36,155 nucleotides of DNA, taken from the NCBI GenBank assembly GCA_036559665.1, contig DATBSS010000718.1, forward strand, positions 1 to 36,155, written 5' to 3'. Made by a program: the position numbers and the translations under genes. Source of the stretch: DASRBA01 sp036559665. Its GTDB lineage: Bacteria; Myxococcota; Myxococcia; Myxococcales; Myxococcaceae. A model generated the notes under the pieces. It was not told where the DNA came from and ran no database searches. It saw nothing but the letters and a program-made list of their open reading frames with translations. This document shows, one piece after another, positions 29,201 to 36,155 of the stretch (the first letter of the stretch is position 1; each line of letters begins with the position of its first letter).

Positions 29201-30400
29201 TCAACCCTCGTACTCGACCTTCGGGTCGTAGTCCGGGTCCGGCCTCCCGGCGGGCGGCCGGTCCGCTTCCGGGACGTTCTTGAGGTTGATGCGCACGCGG
29301 TACCAGGCGCTGGCCCGCCCGCGGTTGGTGTCCACCAGAGTGTCCTCCGGCGCCAACCTGGCCGCGACCTCCGGGTACTTCGCCCGCCAGCGCTCCAGCC
29401 CGGCGAGCGCGTCCTTCTTCAGCTTCGCCTGGGCGACGGTGATCACCGGCAGCGGGCCACGCTCCGTTTCACCGGAGCCTTCCTCCAGCCCCTCCGCCTG
29501 GTGCCGGTCCGCCAGCGCGAGCAACGGCTCGATCGATCCGGGCGACGCGTCGATCGCCGCGTGCGCGTCGCCGCGGGCCGCGAACCGCGCCGGCACGGTC
29601 CGGAGCGTGTGCTCCAGCGGATTCGACACCATGAAATCGTCCCACGAGAGCGGCATGGACACGCGCGCGTCAGGCGTAGGGCGCACCGAATATGCGCTGC
29701 ACGTCGTCCGGTCCCGCGCGTTCTGGTTGTAATCGATGAACACCCCGTGCCGCTCCTCCTTCCACCAGCGCGCGGTGGCGATGGCCGGCGCCCGCCGGGC
29801 GACCTCGCGCGCCACCGCCTGGGCCGCCCGGCGCACGGTGGAGAACGGCCAGCGCGGCTCGATCCGCGCCCAGACGTGCGCGCCCCGCGAACCGCTGGTC
29901 TTCGGCCACCCGGCGAGCCCGACCTCGTCCAGCACCGCCCGCGCCACCTCGACGATCTGGCTCCACGGCACTCCGGGCACCGGATCCAGGTCGATGCGGA
30001 GCTCGTCCGGCCGCTCCATGTCCTCCTTCCGGACCGCGTGAGGGTGGAGGTCCACGCACCCCAGGTTGACCACCCAGGCGAGCTGGGCGGCGTCGTTCAC
30101 CACGATCTCCTCCGCCGTGCGTCCCGAGGGGAACGCGAAGGTGGCGGTCTCGATCCACTCCGGCCGCTTGGCCGGCACCCGCTTCTGGTAGAAGGGCTCG
30201 GCGTCCACGCCGTTGACGTATCGCTTCAGGTTCATCGGCCGGCGCGCCACCCCGCGCAGCGCGCCCTCCGCGACCGACAGGTAGTACCGCACCAGCTCCA
30301 GCTTCGTGATCCCGGCCTGGGGGAAGTAGACCTTGCCGGGGTTCGAGATCGGGACCGGGCGCCCGGCGAGCTCCAGGACCACCTCGTCGCGCTTCGCCAC
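29201..30400 (-). CDS. LigD-type polymerase domain (archaeo-eukaryotic primase fold), stand-alone
   Basis: A 399-residue protein from GTG 30400. The core (about 15-300) is the polymerase domain found in bacterial NHEJ ligase D: N-P-G-K-V-Y-F-P near the start, Y-Y-L-S-V-A-E, L-K-R-Y-V-N-G, D-L-H-P-H-A, the metal-binding pair D137-L-D139 in R-I-D-L-D-P, K-T-S-G-S-R-G-A-H-V-W, and V-F-I-D-Y-N-Q-N. It fills gaps with ribo- or deoxynucleotides during end joining. No ligase or nuclease domain is attached, and no ku gene is in the window. The C-terminal 100 residues (K-Y-P-E-V-A-A-R-L, Y-R-V-R-I-N-L-K-N-V-P) are less typical. It is last in the right-hand minus-strand run, 21 bp after the nitrilase-like gene. 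Confidence 0.88.
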   Translation of the reverse strand: MAKRDEVVLELAGRPVPISNPGKVYFPQAGITKLELVRYYLSVAEGALRGVARRPMNLKRYVNGVDAEPFYQKRVPAKRPEWIETATFAFPSGRTAEEIVVNDAAQLAWVVNLGCVDLHPHAVRKEDMERPDELRIDLDPVPGVPWSQIVEVARAVLDEVGLAGWPKTSGSRGAHVWARIEPRWPFSTVRRAAQAVAREVARRAPAIATARWWKEERHGVFIDYNQNARDRTTCSAYSVRPTPDARVSMPLSWDDFMVSNPLEHTLRTVPARFAARGDAHAAIDASPGSIEPLLALADRHQAEGLEEGSGETERGPLPVITVAQAKLKKDALAGLERWRAKYPEVAARLAPEDTLVDTNRGRASAWYRVRINLKNVPEADRPPAGRPDPDYDPKVEYEG

Positions 30401-30421
30401 GGTGGAGATCCTAGCCCCGGG

Positions 30422-31138
30422 CTATTCCTTCCGGCGGCCCACCTGGGCGTCCGCGCGGCCGTCGATGGCGCGCGCCAACACCTCGCCGTCCGGACCCATG
30501 AGGTACGCATCGCCCATGCCGGGGACGCGCACCACGCCGGGGGCCCAGTTGGCGCCGGCGATGGAGATCCCGAACCGGCGCGCGATCCCCGAGAGCAGCG
30601 GGGTGCGGCTGTCCTCCCGGTCCAGCCAGGCACTGGGGAACAGGAGCAGGTCGGCCCCGGACAGCGCCCGGCAGGAGTCCTCCTCGTCCTCCAGGAAGTG
30701 GCCGTCGAAGCAGATGGCGAGGGTGACCGCCAGTTCGCCGACCTGGAACAGCGGCGGCCCCTCCGGCCCGGGCGTCGCCCACTTCTCCGGGAACCAGGGG
30801 TGCCGTTTCCGGTAGGTGGCCAGCGGCCGCCCGGACGCGTCGTGGACGATCACCGCGTTGAAGCAGGCATCGCCCTCCCGCAGGACCACCGGCGCCGCCA
30901 GCGCCACCCCGCGCCGCGCCGCGAGCGCCGAGAGCGCCTGCGACGTGGGCCCGCCGGGCGGCTCGGCGAAGCGGCGCAGGTCGAAGTCGCCGCGCGGCGA
31001 CACGTACCCGGTCAGCGACGCCTCGGGCAGGAGCACCAGGTCCGTCCGGGGTCCCCCGGCCAGCATCTCCTCGACCGCGGCCAGCACGCGCTCCGGCGCG
31101 CCCCAGGTCGCGGGCAGCTCGAGGACGGTGACGATCAC
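30422..31138 (-). CDS. Carbon-nitrogen hydrolase (nitrilase superfamily)
   Basis: A 238-residue protein from GTG 31138, two bases after the PDZ-gene stop. The Glu-Lys-Cys catalytic triad of the superfamily is visible: E39 in L-L-P-E-A-S, K111 in T-Y-R-K-R-H, and C143 in L-A-I-C-F-D-G. Such enzymes hydrolyse amides or nitriles; the family includes omega-amidase, carbamoylases and biotinidase-like enzymes. The exact substrate is not predictable. At 238 residues it is somewhat short (usual 260-300), reduced at the C-terminus. It has no signal peptide, so it is cytoplasmic. Position in a motility/kinase operon offers no functional clue. Confidence 0.87.
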   Translation of the reverse strand: MIVTVLELPATWGAPERVLAAVEEMLAGGPRTDLVLLPEASLTGYVSPRGDFDLRRFAEPPGGPTSQALSALAARRGVALAAPVVLREGDACFNAVIVHDASGRPLATYRKRHPWFPEKWATPGPEGPPLFQVGELAVTLAICFDGHFLEDEEDSCRALSGADLLLFPSAWLDREDSRTPLLSGIARRFGISIAGANWAPGVVRVPGMGDAYLMGPDGEVLARAIDGRADAQVGRRKE

Positions 31139-31140
31139 GC

Positions 31141-32541
31141 TCAGTCGCGCCCGACCACCGAGAAGGAGATCGACGCGCCCCCCCGCAGCACCGAGAAGTC
31201 GGCCTTCCCGGCGCGGCGGACGCCGGCGAAGGCTTCCATCATCGCTTGCGGGGCGCGGAGGACCGTCTCGTTCACGCGGACGATGACGTCCTGCTCGCGG
31301 AACCCGCAGGACGCCGGAAAGGAGTCCGCGCCGAACGCGGAGATCTTGAACCCGATTACCTTGCCGCCCTCGAACACCGGGATGAGCCGCGCGCTGTTCA
31401 CCGCCACCTTCTCGCCCTGCTCCCGGAGGGCCGAGGCCGCCGCGGCGTCCAGGCGGTACACGCCCTCCTTCACGCGCTCGCAGCGCCCGGTGAACGGTCC
31501 AGCGCTTGCACTTGGAGCGGCCGATGGGTCGGCCGGGCGGGCCCACGGCTGCGGCTTCGAGGCGCCGGCGGCGGAGAGCGCCTTGGCCCGGGCGCGATCG
31601 TCCAGGAGCTTTTTGCGGAGGTCCCCGACGGTGTCCACCAACGTCAGGGAGATCTGCCGCGCGAAGAAGCGCCCGAAGAGGTCATCGCCCGGGGGCGGTC
31701 CGCGCTTCAGGATCGCCTGCATCCACGCCATGGGATCGCCGCGCAGGGCCTCGGCACCCTGCAGCAGCGCGATCTCCTGCTCGCTCAGCAGCTCCTCCAA
31801 TGCTTTCCGCTGGGCGGCCAGGTCTGGGTCCTTCGCGGCCGCGGCGCTGCGGAGGCGGGCGAACGAGGCGCGGAGCCGGCGCTCGGTCGCGGCGCGCGAG
31901 TACACGTGCTCGTCCTTCATCGCCGGTGGGATGTGGGCGAGGGACCACTCGAGCTCCGCATCGAGCGGGCGCTGGAGGTCTTCCGGTCTCAACGCGTCCG
32001 CCCCGCCGAACGCCGCCGCCAGCTTCGCCCGGTCGGCCTGGCTCCAGAGCGAATGGCTGGAAGCCCAGAGTGCGAAGTTGAGGGTGTCACCTTCGATCAC
32101 CTTTCCGGCCGCGTAGGCGAGCAGGGGCCCGCGGGCACACCGCGCGAGGCGCCGGCCCATGGCAAGGACGTCGAGGACCAGCGGCGTCACCTCCTCGCCC
32201 AGGCGCAGCCCGACCAGCGCCCGCACGCGGGCCGTCTCCGCGAGGCGGATGGGCGCGCCGGCGTTCGGCCCGTACCTCGAGTAGGTGCAGCGGGGAGCGG
32301 AGAGCCCCTCCCGCAGGCGCGCGACCTCGGCGTCGAGCACGGCCCGCGCGGCGGCGGCCGTATCCAGGGCGCCCTCGTCCACGAGGGCCCCGGGGGTAAG
32401 CCCTCTCACCAGCTCGCGAGCGGCCTCCAGCGGCTCCGCCGCTTCGGACGTGGGCCCGGGATCCGCGCTCCAGACCTCGAAGGCGTCGCGAGCGGCTCCA
32501 TGGGATTGTGACAGGGCGAGGGAGAGGAGGGCGATCAGCAT
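31141..32541 (-). CDS. Secreted or periplasmic protein with GspC-like C-terminal PDZ domain
   Basis: A 466-residue protein with a short N-terminal signal (MLIALLSLALSQSHGA, about 16 residues). Residues 20-330 are helical, Ala/Leu/Arg-rich and unassigned, with Y-S-R-Y-G-P-N-A-G and cysteines near 84 and 138. A Pro/Ser linker (about 335-360) leads to a C-terminal domain (about 385-466): R-L-I-P-V-F-E-G-G-K-V-I-G-F-K-I, F-R-E-Q-D-V-I-V-R-V-N, F-S-V-L-R-G-G. This matches the PDZ region of type II secretion GspC. No other T2SS gene is in the window, so a homologous peptide-binding role is likelier than a full secretion system. It is 12 bp downstream of the kinase gene. Confidence 0.7.
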   Translation of the reverse strand: MLIALLSLALSQSHGAARDAFEVWSADPGPTSEAAEPLEAARELVRGLTPGALVDEGALDTAAAARAVLDAEVARLREGLSAPRCTYSRYGPNAGAPIRLAETARVRALVGLRLGEEVTPLVLDVLAMGRRLARCARGPLLAYAAGKVIEGDTLNFALWASSHSLWSQADRAKLAAAFGGADALRPEDLQRPLDAELEWSLAHIPPAMKDEHVYSRAATERRLRASFARLRSAAAAKDPDLAAQRKALEELLSEQEIALLQGAEALRGDPMAWMQAILKRGPPPGDDLFGRFFARQISLTLVDTVGDLRKKLLDDRARAKALSAAGASKPQPWARPADPSAAPSASAGPFTGRCERVKEGVYRLDAAAASALREQGEKVAVNSARLIPVFEGGKVIGFKISAFGADSFPASCGFREQDVIVRVNETVLRAPQAMMEAFAGVRRAGKADFSVLRGGASISFSVVGRD

Positions 32542-32553
32542 TGAGGCGCGAAG

Positions 32554-34458
32554 TTACCTCGCCGCCCGCAACCGTTCGAGCTCCGCCGCCAGCGCGGTGC
32601 AAGTGGGCCACCGGTCCTGGGGCTCCTTGGCCAGGCAGCGCAGCACGACCTGCTCCAGCGCCGCCGGGATGAAGGGGTTGTGGTCGCGCAGCGGCGGGGG
32701 CGGGCGCTCGAGGTGCATCATCAGGAGCGGGATGGTGTCCGGGTGGATGAAGGGCATCACGCCCGTGAGCGCCCGGTAGGCCACCACGCCCAGCGAGTAG
32801 ATGTCCGCGGACGGCGTCACCTTGCTGCTGTCACGGATCTGCTCGGGCGCCATGTACCCGGGCGTGCCGGCGACGGCGCCCATGCGGGTGAGCTCCCGCG
32901 CCGCTCCCTCCACCCGCGCGATGCCGAAGTCCATCAGCTTCACCACCCCGTCGTCGGTCACGAAGAGGTTCGCCGGCTTGACGTCGCGGTGGACGATGCC
33001 CTGGTCGTGCGCGGCCTGGAGCCCGGCGCAGGCCTGGCTCAGGTAGCCCAGCGCCTGGGGGATGGGCAGTGGCCCGCGGAACAAGCCCCGCAGCTCCTTC
33101 CCCCTCAGCAACTCCATGGTTATGTACCGCTGCTCCTCGTGCACGCCGATGTCGAAGACCCGCACCACGTTGGGGTGGATCACGCTGCGCGCGAACCTCA
33201 GCTCCCGCCGGAACCGGGTCAGCATGTCGGCGTCGTCGCTTCCCTTGACCGGGAAGTAGACCTTGAGCGCCACCTCGATGGAGAGCTCCAGGTCCGTGGC
33301 GCGGAACACCGCCGCCATCCCGCCCTTGCCAATCCTGCTCGCCAGCTTGTACCGGCCCGCGATCAGCGCGCCCTCGAAGAAGCGTTCGCCGGATGCGCCC
33401 GTCCGGGGAGGCGGGCCCGGCGGCTCCGGGGCCCCGCGTTCGGTGGCTTCCTCGGGCGAGCCCTGTCCCGGAGGGCCCGGAGTGTGGGTGACGGCCAGGT
33501 CCTCCCGCGCCCCGGCCTCGCTCAGCAGACCGGCCGCGGCGGTGATCTTCCTCAGCCGCGCGGACGCGTCGCGGAAGCGCGCGTCGAACAGCAGCAGGCG
33601 CCGGTAGACCTCGGCGGCGTTGTCCACCAGGTCCTTCTCCGCGTAGAGCCCGGCGAGCGCGTAGAAGGCCTCCGCCTCTCCGGCGTTCTGGGGTTGCGAG
33701 GACGCGAACGGCCCCAGGAAGTGCTCCAGCGAATAGCTCAGCGACTTCGCGGCCGCCGCCGCGGAGATCATCTGCCGGCAGATGGCGCGGTAGCGCGGAT
33801 CCTCGCGGGAGGCCTTGGCCAGCGTGTCGAACGCCTGCTCCGTCTTCCCGGCCGAGAGGTTGCACTGCGCCGCCTCGTAGGGCTTGCCGGCCTGCAGGTA
33901 GAGCTGCGCGGCCTGCTCCCACCGCCGCAAGCGCTGGGCGACCCGGGCCGCGTCCTCGTGCTGTCCCAGCGAGAGCCAGATCTGGAGGGCGGAGTCGTCG
34001 CGGCCGTCGGCCTCGAGCTTCCGCGCGGCGTCGGCCGTGGCGCCGGGCGCGGCGGAGGAGGAGCGCTGCATGGGCGTCGCGCCGGCCATTGCGAGGCGCT
34101 CCGCGCCGGCCACGTCCCCGGCCCGCCGGAGCAGCTCGGCCGCGCGTTCCCGCTCCCCGAGCGCGACGAAGAGCTCCACGGCGCGCCGGGTCTCGCCGCC
34201 GCGCCCGAGGAGGATGGCGGCGGTGAGCGCCTGCCGCTTTCCCTCCGCGTCCAGCCTCGCCACGCCGGACACCTGGATGGAGTGGGCGGCGATCAGCACC
34301 TGGGCGGCCTGCGCGTACTTCCGCGCGCTGGTGAGCACCCGCACCGCCTCGGCGTGGGCGCCGCCACGGACGTACTGCTCCGCCGCCTGGTCGGCTTCGC
34401 CCTTCTTCTCGAGCGCCCGGGCCAGCTGGAGCGCCTTCTCGCGTTCGTCCGTGCCCAC
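32554..34458 (-). CDS. Ser/Thr protein kinase with N-terminal helical-repeat (TPR-like) domain
   Basis: A 634-residue protein from GTG 34458. Residues 1-330 are a TPR-like solenoid (A-A-E-L-L-R-R-A-G-D-V-A-G-A-E-R-L-A, Y-E-A-A-Q-C-N-L-S-A-G-K-T-E-Q-A), then a Pro/Gly linker and a complete Hanks-type kinase domain (about 368-630): G-K-G-G-M-A-A-V-F, the ATP lysine in V-A-L-K-V, H490-R-D492-V-K-P-A-N, D-F-G, and A-P-E-Q. There is no membrane helix, so it is soluble. Kinase at the C-terminus with a long sensor or scaffold domain in front is unusual; most bacterial kinases have the catalytic domain first. It starts 3 bp after the PilT-type gene, so the motor or its partners are possible substrates (inference). 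Confidence 0.9.
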   Translation of the reverse strand: MGTDEREKALQLARALEKKGEADQAAEQYVRGGAHAEAVRVLTSARKYAQAAQVLIAAHSIQVSGVARLDAEGKRQALTAAILLGRGGETRRAVELFVALGERERAAELLRRAGDVAGAERLAMAGATPMQRSSSAAPGATADAARKLEADGRDDSALQIWLSLGQHEDAARVAQRLRRWEQAAQLYLQAGKPYEAAQCNLSAGKTEQAFDTLAKASREDPRYRAICRQMISAAAAAKSLSYSLEHFLGPFASSQPQNAGEAEAFYALAGLYAEKDLVDNAAEVYRRLLLFDARFRDASARLRKITAAAGLLSEAGAREDLAVTHTPGPPGQGSPEEATERGAPEPPGPPPRTGASGERFFEGALIAGRYKLASRIGKGGMAAVFRATDLELSIEVALKVYFPVKGSDDADMLTRFRRELRFARSVIHPNVVRVFDIGVHEEQRYITMELLRGKELRGLFRGPLPIPQALGYLSQACAGLQAAHDQGIVHRDVKPANLFVTDDGVVKLMDFGIARVEGAARELTRMGAVAGTPGYMAPEQIRDSSKVTPSADIYSLGVVAYRALTGVMPFIHPDTIPLLMMHLERPPPPLRDHNPFIPAALEQVVLRCLAKEPQDRWPTCTALAAELERLRAAR

Positions 34459-34461
34459 GCG

Positions 34462-35535
34462 CTACCTGGAGAGATCTCCTACCAGCGTCCGCACCTGATC
34501 GGGATAGTTCGCGACGCGGAGCCCTTCCTCGATGGTGATGTACCCGTTGCGCACCGAGCGCGCGATCGAGGCGTCCAGGCTGACCATGCCGCTGTCGTCG
34601 TTGCCCGTCGTCTGGAGGTAGGCCTCGATCTGGTGCGCCTTCCCCTCGCGGATCATGTTCGCCACCGCCCAGTTGTGGAGCAGCACCTCCATCACCGCGA
34701 CCCGGCCCTCGCCGTTGGCGCGCCGGCAGAGGTGCTGTGAGGCCACGCAGCGCAGCAGCACCGAGAGCACGCTGCGCGCCTGTTCGCGCGTGTCCGGCGG
34801 CAGCATGTCGATGATCCGGTCCACCGCCTTGGCCGCCGAGTTGGTGTGCAGCGTCCCCAGCACCAGCACGCCCGTCTCCGCCGCGCTCAGCGCCAGCATC
34901 ACCGTCTCCTGGTCCCGCATCTCGCCCACCACCAGGACATCCGGCGACTCGCGGAGCGCGGCCCGCAGCGCCGAGGCGAACGACTCGGTGTGCTTCTCCA
35001 CCTGCCGCTGCGAGACCACCGACTTGATCGGCGTGTGGAGCACCTCGATCGGATCCTCGATGGTGATGATGTGGCGCGGGGAGGTGCGGTTCACCTCGTG
35101 CACCAGGGCCGACAGGGTGGTGGTCTTCCCCGCACCGGTGGGTCCGGTCACCAGCACCAGGCCGTTGGGGAGGTGCGCCAGCTTGCGGAGCACCGGCGGC
35201 ACCGCCAGGTCGTCGAGCGTGGGCGGAGTCGGGCGGATGACGCGGAACACCGCCCCCATGCCGTGGTTCTGCAGGAAGACGCTGGTGCGGAACCGCCCCA
35301 CGCCCTCCAGCACGTAGAGGAAGTCGAGCTGCTTGTCGGTCTCGAACTGGGCGCGCTGGGCCTCGTCCAGCAGCTCGTAGAGGAAGCGCCGCGTCTCCGC
35401 CTCGGAGAGCACCCGGAAGGGGAGCGGGAGGAGGTCGCCGTCGAAGCGGATCGTCGGCGGCGCGCCGCTGTGGAAGTGGAGGTCCGAGGCGTGCTGTTCG
35501 ACCACCAGGCGCAGGAAGGAGTCGATCCGCGGCAT
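34462..35535 (-). CDS. PilT/PilU-family type IV pilus retraction ATPase
   Basis: A 357-residue hexameric-type ATPase of the secretion ATPase superfamily. The N-terminal domain has S-D-L-H-F-H-S-G-A-P-P. Walker A is G131-P-T-G-A-G-K137-T, the Asp box lies in I-T-I-E-D-P-I-E, Walker B in V-L-V-V-G-E-M-R-D, and the His-box in T-L-H-T-N-S-A-A-K-A. The C-terminal A-V-A-N-M-I-R-E-G-K-A-H-Q-I motif is typical of PilT. In PilT the conserved Thr-Gly-His-Leu-Val is Thr-Gly-Val-Leu-Val here. It drives pilus retraction in relatives; several PilT paralogs are usual in gliding myxobacteria. Its ATG follows the TPR gene stop without a gap. Confidence 0.88.
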   Translation of the reverse strand: MPRIDSFLRLVVEQHASDLHFHSGAPPTIRFDGDLLPLPFRVLSEAETRRFLYELLDEAQRAQFETDKQLDFLYVLEGVGRFRTSVFLQNHGMGAVFRVIRPTPPTLDDLAVPPVLRKLAHLPNGLVLVTGPTGAGKTTTLSALVHEVNRTSPRHIITIEDPIEVLHTPIKSVVSQRQVEKHTESFASALRAALRESPDVLVVGEMRDQETVMLALSAAETGVLVLGTLHTNSAAKAVDRIIDMLPPDTREQARSVLSVLLRCVASQHLCRRANGEGRVAVMEVLLHNWAVANMIREGKAHQIEAYLQTTGNDDSGMVSLDASIARSVRNGYITIEEGLRVANYPDQVRTLVGDLSR

Positions 35536-36155
35536 TCAGGCCCCCATCGCCGCGAGCCGCTGTCGGGCGGCGCCGTGCTCCGGGTCGACCTCCAGCGTCT
35601 TGTTGAACCACACCCGGGCGTTGAGCTCGTCGCCCACGAAGAAATACACCTGCCCCAGGAAGTAGCGGGCGCTGGCGCAGCCGGCGTCCTTCTGGATGAT
35701 CTCCTCCAGCGCAGTGACGGTCTGCGGGCCCGCGGCGAACTTGTCCTCCGAGCTGGCGAACGTGCTCCAGACCATCCGCGCCTCGTCGTCACTGGAGCCC
35801 GCCGGCTCCTGGGGCTCCAGGCGCGCGGTGGCCAGGCCCGCCGTGGAGATCTGCGGCTCCGTGCGCTCCTCGTCCGGGACGAAGTCCGCGGCGGCGGCCG
35901 GAGCGGCGTCCGGAATGGATTCCGGGTTCATCGTCACCGCCTCCAGCATCGGCGGCGGGGCGGGGGGCGGCGCGGCGAGTTGGGGCGGCCCGGAGAGCTG
36001 AGGCGGCGCCGCGGCCGGGCGCGAGGACGGCGGGGCCATGCGGACGATGCGCGGGAGCTGCGGCGGCGCCGGCGTGGCGGGCTTCACCTCCGGGATGAGC
36101 GTGGGCGCGGGCGTCGGGAGCGGGGTGGGCGCCAGCGTCGGAGGGGGCGGGGACG
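35536..36155 (-). CDS. Proline-rich TPR-domain protein, N-terminus beyond the window
   Basis: The frame is open to the right edge with no stop, and a GTG at 36087 is one possible start; the upstream sequence is equally Pro/Ala-rich, so a longer protein is likelier. At least 206 residues are visible. The first two-thirds are low-complexity Pro/Ala (P-P-Q-L, P-P-P-M), then an acidic stretch (D-F-V-P-D-E-E-R-T), then a C-terminal TPR-like pair: T-A-L-E-E-I-I-Q-K-D-A-G-C-A-S-A-R-Y-F-L-G-Q and A-R-V-W-F-N-K-T-L-E-V-D-P. Such TPR modules bind partner proteins. Its direct junction with pilT suggests a scaffold or regulator of that motor (inference). Confidence 0.65.
   Translation of the reverse strand, partial: SPPPPTLAPTPLPTPAPTLIPEVKPATPAPPQLPRIVRMAPPSSRPAAAPPQLSGPPQLAAPPPAPPPMLEAVTMNPESIPDAAPAAAADFVPDEERTEPQISTAGLATARLEPQEPAGSSDDEARMVWSTFASSEDKFAAGPQTVTALEEIIQKDAGCASARYFLGQVYFFVGDELNARVWFNKTLEVDPEHGAARQRLAAMGA

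Noticed and set aside
29132..32116. Plus-strand open frame of 994 codons opposite the LigD-like, nitrilase-like and PDZ genes
   Set aside because: The opposite strand carries three genes with intact catalytic or domain motifs; this frame has none.
31141..32541. PDZ protein as evidence for a complete type II secretion system
   Set aside because: Only the PDZ region resembles GspC, the N-terminal part does not, and no other secretion gene is nearby.

Overview
The window is very GC-rich (roughly 70% by eye) and gene-dense, with many overlapping start and stop codons and frequent GTG starts. The gene content (Hanks-type kinase with helical repeats, PilT-type ATPase, lipoproteins, Wzx/Wzy-type exopolysaccharide locus, Tat-linked TldD, stand-alone LigD-type polymerase domain) suggests a myxobacterium or close relative (Myxococcota). 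No marker gene is present to name the genus. No tRNA, rRNA, insertion sequence, prophage or CRISPR array was seen.

Left part (1-8.5 kb). A LysR-type regulator is cut by the left edge. It is followed by an unrecognised 65-residue protein, a papain-fold (CHAP/NlpC-like) protein, a GIDE-domain membrane protein, a convergent M48 metalloprotease, a TldE/TldD pair in which only TldD carries a Tat signal, a small membrane protein, and an unusual zinc-finger/TPR/aspartic-protease membrane protein. Much of this stretch is about peptide-bond cleavage at or near the envelope.

Central part (8.5-25 kb, all minus strand). This is a 12-gene exopolysaccharide operon read from 24.9 kb down to 8.5 kb. In transcription order it encodes a Wza-type export lipoprotein, a Wzc-type co-polymerase whose kinase motifs are degenerate, a GT4, a CapD/WbpM-type UDP-sugar 4,6-dehydratase, a GT2, a Wzy-like polymerase, a Wzx flippase fused in one frame to a GT4, a PglC-type phosphoglycosyl transferase, a DegT aminotransferase, a FemAB-like GNAT, an ATP-grasp ligase and a flavin monooxygenase-like enzyme. 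Dehydratase plus aminotransferase plus PglC-type transferase imply an initiating amino-sugar of the bacillosamine type. The last three enzymes look like a decoration module that could attach and oxidise an amino-acid-like group. Seven of the eleven junctions overlap.

Upstream of wza (25-29 kb). There is a 985-residue secreted DUF4082-PA14-polyproline-glycoside-hydrolase-like lipoprotein, then a tyrosine-rich lipoprotein with a strong intrinsic terminator. The hydrolase-like protein is a candidate for cutting or remodelling the polymer made by the operon.

Right part (29-36 kb, all minus). A second tightly packed run reads, in transcription order: proline-rich TPR protein (cut by the right edge), PilT-type ATPase, Ser/Thr kinase with helical-repeat N-terminus, GspC-like PDZ protein, nitrilase-superfamily amidohydrolase, and a stand-alone LigD-type polymerase domain. 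It mixes pilus or secretion motor regulation with genes of unrelated function.

No stretch longer than about 300 bases lacks a gene; the longest intergenic region (258 bp, 28013-28270) holds the terminator and the upstream region of the PA14 gene.
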